Positions 5,632 through 7,318 of a stretch of DNA of 7,318 nucleotides are shown in pieces. This DNA is from Anammoximicrobium sp032229885. GTDB lineage: Bacteria; Planctomycetota; Planctomycetia; Pirellulales; Pirellulaceae. The DNA lies in the NCBI GenBank assembly GCA_032229885.1, contig JAVYAJ010000118.1, positions 1-7,318 of the forward strand, written 5' to 3'. The notes beneath the pieces were generated by a model that ran no database searches, had not been told where the DNA came from, and saw only the letters and a program-made list of their open reading frames with translations. Position 1 is the first letter of the stretch. The number at the start of each line of letters is the position of its first letter. A program made the position numbers and the translations under genes.

Positions 5632-6882
5632 GTGCGACGTCGCTGGGCGCTTCTAACGACCGGGCTGATGGCCGTGTACAACGGCCTCGGCCCCGTGGAC
5701 GGGGTGATCGCCACCGATCTGTTTGTGTTGCGCAACGGAGGTCGCGTGCAAGGTGTCTGGCTGAATCGGCAGACGTCCGAACCGGCCGAGTACGCGGTTC
5801 GCACGGACGAAGGCGTCGTTGTCAAGCTGCCAGCCACCGAAGTCCGTTGGGCAATGCCTCGAGATCCGGTGACAACGGAATACGAACAACTGCTGGAACG
5901 CTGTCCGGACACGGTGGAGGGGCACTGGCAATTGGCCGAGTGGTGTCGCACGCACGGCCTGAAAGCCGCTCGCGAAACACAGTTGCAGCGTATTCTGAGA
6001 TTGGACCCAAACCACGGGCCGGCCCGGCGGGCCTTGGGTTATTCCGAGCTTCGCGGCCAGTGGGTGACGCCGGACGAGGTCCAACAGCAACGCGGATATC
6101 GGCGTTACGCCGGCCGCTGGCGGCTGCCGCAGGAGATCGACCTGTTGGAAGCCTCGCAGGCCGTCGAATCGGCGGAACGCCGCTGGCTAGTGCGGCTGGC
6201 CCGCTGGCGTCAACTGCTGAACACCGCGGTCGCGCGCGACGCCCATCAGAGCTTCGAGGAGTTGCGAGATCCGCAGGCCGTGCCGGCGCTGGCAAGCCTG
6301 CTGCAACGTGAACCGTATCGTCAAGTGAAGCTGCTGTACTTGGACGCCTTAGAGCGGATCGGGACCGCGGCCGCGACCGACGCCGTGATCACCTGGTCGT
6401 TGCAGGATCTGGACGAGGAGATCTTTCACGCCTGTCTCGAAAAGGTTCTGCGCGCAGCGCCGCCGCTGGCCGAACAGCGCTATCTGGCCGCGCTCAAGGA
6501 CGACAGCAACCTGCGCGTGAACCGGGCGGCCTACGCCTTGGGACAACTGGGCGATGCGGGGGTCTTGTCGCCGTTGATCACCGCCTTGGTCACGACGCAT
6601 TATCTGGTCATTCCCAAGACGTCCGATCACTATACGGCCACGTTCGGCAGCACGGACGGCGGCGGGGCCGGCGGCGGGTCGCTGGGTGGAACTGGCTTTT
6701 CCGCCGGTCAACAAACACGCGTCATCCCACAGACGGTGCGCAATCCAGAGGTGCTGACGGCCCTCATCCGGTTAAGCCGCGGCATGAACTTCGGCTACGA
6801 TCAACAGGCATGGCGTCGTTGGCTCGACAACGAGCTGCAGAAAAACATGCCCGTCGTCGACGCTCGCCGCGACGCGACGTAG
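5632..6882 (+). CDS. Exported TPR/HEAT-like repeat protein (planctomycete type)
   Basis: This 416-residue protein begins with a likely signal peptide, MRRRW followed by a hydrophobic segment to VIA27, so it is probably exported. FVLRNGGRVQGVWLN (31-45) and the following strand-rich part to ~72 resemble a small beta domain. Residues ~93-135 (HWQLAEWCRTHGL then RILRLDPNHGPARRALGY) are TPR-like. Two spaced tryptophan motifs follow, RGQWVTPDE (141-149) and YAGRWRLPQE (159-168). Residues ~200-330 are helical pairs of HEAT type (DPQAVPALASLL, VKLLYLDALERIG, LRVNRAAYALGQLGDAGVLSPLITAL). A glycine-rich linker near 340-354 precedes a terminal block, VRNPEVLTALIRLSRGMNFGYDQQAWRRW, which I associate with planctomycete proteins of this architecture. 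No catalytic motif is visible, so a scaffolding or protein-binding role is inferred only. It is divergent from mfnF, but nothing in the protein ties it to C1 metabolism. The gene is confident, the function unknown. Confidence 0.85.
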   Translation: MRRRWALLTTGLMAVYNGLGPVDGVIATDLFVLRNGGRVQGVWLNRQTSEPAEYAVRTDEGVVVKLPATEVRWAMPRDPVTTEYEQLLERCPDTVEGHWQLAEWCRTHGLKAARETQLQRILRLDPNHGPARRALGYSELRGQWVTPDEVQQQRGYRRYAGRWRLPQEIDLLEASQAVESAERRWLVRLARWRQLLNTAVARDAHQSFEELRDPQAVPALASLLQREPYRQVKLLYLDALERIGTAAATDAVITWSLQDLDEEIFHACLEKVLRAAPPLAEQRYLAALKDDSNLRVNRAAYALGQLGDAGVLSPLITALVTTHYLVIPKTSDHYTATFGSTDGGGAGGGSLGGTGFSAGQQTRVIPQTVRNPEVLTALIRLSRGMNFGYDQQAWRRWLDNELQKNMPVVDARRDAT

Positions 6883-7097
6883 CGTCTGGGCGCGTCGCCT
6901 CGCCCGCTTCTCGCGTCATGCGTGCCGATACGCCAACGTAGACGCGGCCTCCGGTCCCGTTATTCCGCTGGCGGTCCAATGGCGGCCAAGAGGTTGAACG
7001 ATCGGCAAGGCCGCCTGGGGTGCGGGCGGCAGAATCAGTCGGCCGGGACGGGAAGAAGGCTGTCCAGAATCCACCCCAGCGTTACAAAAACTGCGGC
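6883..7097. other. Non-coding stretch after the TPR/HEAT gene, with hairpin
   Basis: No credible gene was found here. GGCGGCC (6981-6987) and GGCCGCC (7009-7015) form a perfect 7-bp stem around a 21-base loop. The lack of a T-run makes it a poor intrinsic terminator, though it could mark the end of the transcript from the gene ending at 6882. Confidence 0.35.
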
Positions 7098-7244
7098 CTA
7101 AGCAGCGAGACTGTGCAGGAGTTGCTCGAACCGCTCCTTGATCCATTCACCAGTGCTGATCGTCAGCGTGAGAACCCCTGGGGTCGCGTGAGACGGCCGG
7201 CGCGCTGAATGAGTGACTTGCGAGTGAGCGCTCATCAGTGCCAT
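7098..7244 (-). CDS. Possible small protein or partial gene end, unrecognised
   Basis: On the minus strand a frame stays open from the right edge (7316) to a TAG at 7098-7100, encoding 72 residues. Within it, ATG 7244 has AAGGAAG 9 bases upstream and would give a 48-residue protein ending LTISTGEWIKERFEQLLHSLAA, which reads like a natural amphipathic C-terminus. If the frame continues beyond the window it is instead the end of a longer gene, with the segment GEWI appearing twice (in the 7316-7244 part and again near the end). No family is recognised. It would conflict with, or sit back to back with, the candidate plus-strand start at 7309, depending on which start is used. A chance frame is possible. 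Confidence 0.33.
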   Translation of the reverse strand: MALMSAHSQVTHSARRPSHATPGVLTLTISTGEWIKERFEQLLHSLAA

Positions 7245-7308
7245 GCTTGACGGCTTCCTTAAGCTGAGGGGTTGGCAAATCCATTCCCCTTTGGCTGGAG
7301 GCAGATTG

Positions 7309-7318
7309 ATGGCGAGAA
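7309..7318 (+). CDS. Possible start of a gene running off the right edge
   Basis: ATG 7309 is preceded by GGAGG (7297-7301) at a good 7-base spacing, but only three codons (Met-Ala-Arg) are visible, so nothing can be said of the product. If real, it would be divergent from the small minus-strand frame starting at 7244. Confidence 0.35.

Noticed and set aside
7174..7184. Perfect palindrome ACCCC-T-GGGGT, with other small palindromes nearby (GCTGA-TCG-TCAGC at 7155-7167, TGAGCGCTCA at 7225-7234)
   Set aside because: They are short, lack T-runs or spacing that would make terminators or operators, and lie within a possible reading frame.
7020..7208. Plus-strand frame of 62 codons in the right-hand region
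   Set aside because: It uses a GTG start with no ribosome binding site, shows no motifs and overlaps the somewhat more plausible minus-strand frame.

Overview
The window looks like chromosomal DNA of a planctomycete (Planctomycetota, probably Pirellulales-like). This is an inference from gene content: a secreted sulfatase, a MiaA with an N-terminal extension, the tetrahydromethanopterin (H4MPT)-linked C1 genes mfnF and mfnE, and an exported TPR/HEAT-type protein of a kind I associate with this phylum. The DNA is GC-rich with GC-rich third codon positions, except for the first ~200 bases, which are clearly more AT-rich. No rRNA, tRNA, CRISPR array or complete insertion sequence was seen.

Layout. 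Positions 1-383 hold no convincing complete gene: there is a possible 3' end of an upstream reading frame (to 197), a small hairpin just after it and some short repeats. At 384-782 (+) lies a stand-alone response-regulator receiver domain, and at 909-2411 (+) a secreted sulfatase with a formylglycine-type C-I-P-A-R site. At 2541-3512 (+) lies miaA, the tRNA A37 dimethylallyltransferase. The tail-to-tail gap between miaA and the next gene contains a multi-arm inverted-repeat structure (3559-3632). At 5343-3647 (-) lies a two-gene operon, mfnF then mfnE, joined by an ATGA stop/start overlap. Divergent from it, at 5632-6882 (+), is an exported TPR/HEAT-like protein with a plausible promoter and Shine-Dalgarno site. 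The last 436 bases hold a hairpin, a small minus-strand reading frame ending at 7098 and a possible gene start at 7309.

How the genes fit together. The clearest functional unit is mfnF-mfnE. By family knowledge, MfnE phosphorylates the aminomethylfuran-methyl phosphate to a diphosphate, and MfnF condenses that diphosphate with the glutamyl-tyramine (or tyrosine-type) moiety to build the core of methanofuran or methylofuran, the C1 carrier that works with H4MPT. Their presence in a bacterium implies H4MPT-dependent formaldehyde/formate C1 metabolism, with the remaining genes elsewhere. The plus-strand genes (receiver, sulfatase, miaA) are spaced by about 125-130 bases and have no obvious shared pathway. 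I see no evidence for a defence system or other wholly new system; the most worthwhile leads are the mfn operon, the altered G-K-x-H motif of the sulfatase, the shortened receiver loop and the structured convergent intergenic element.
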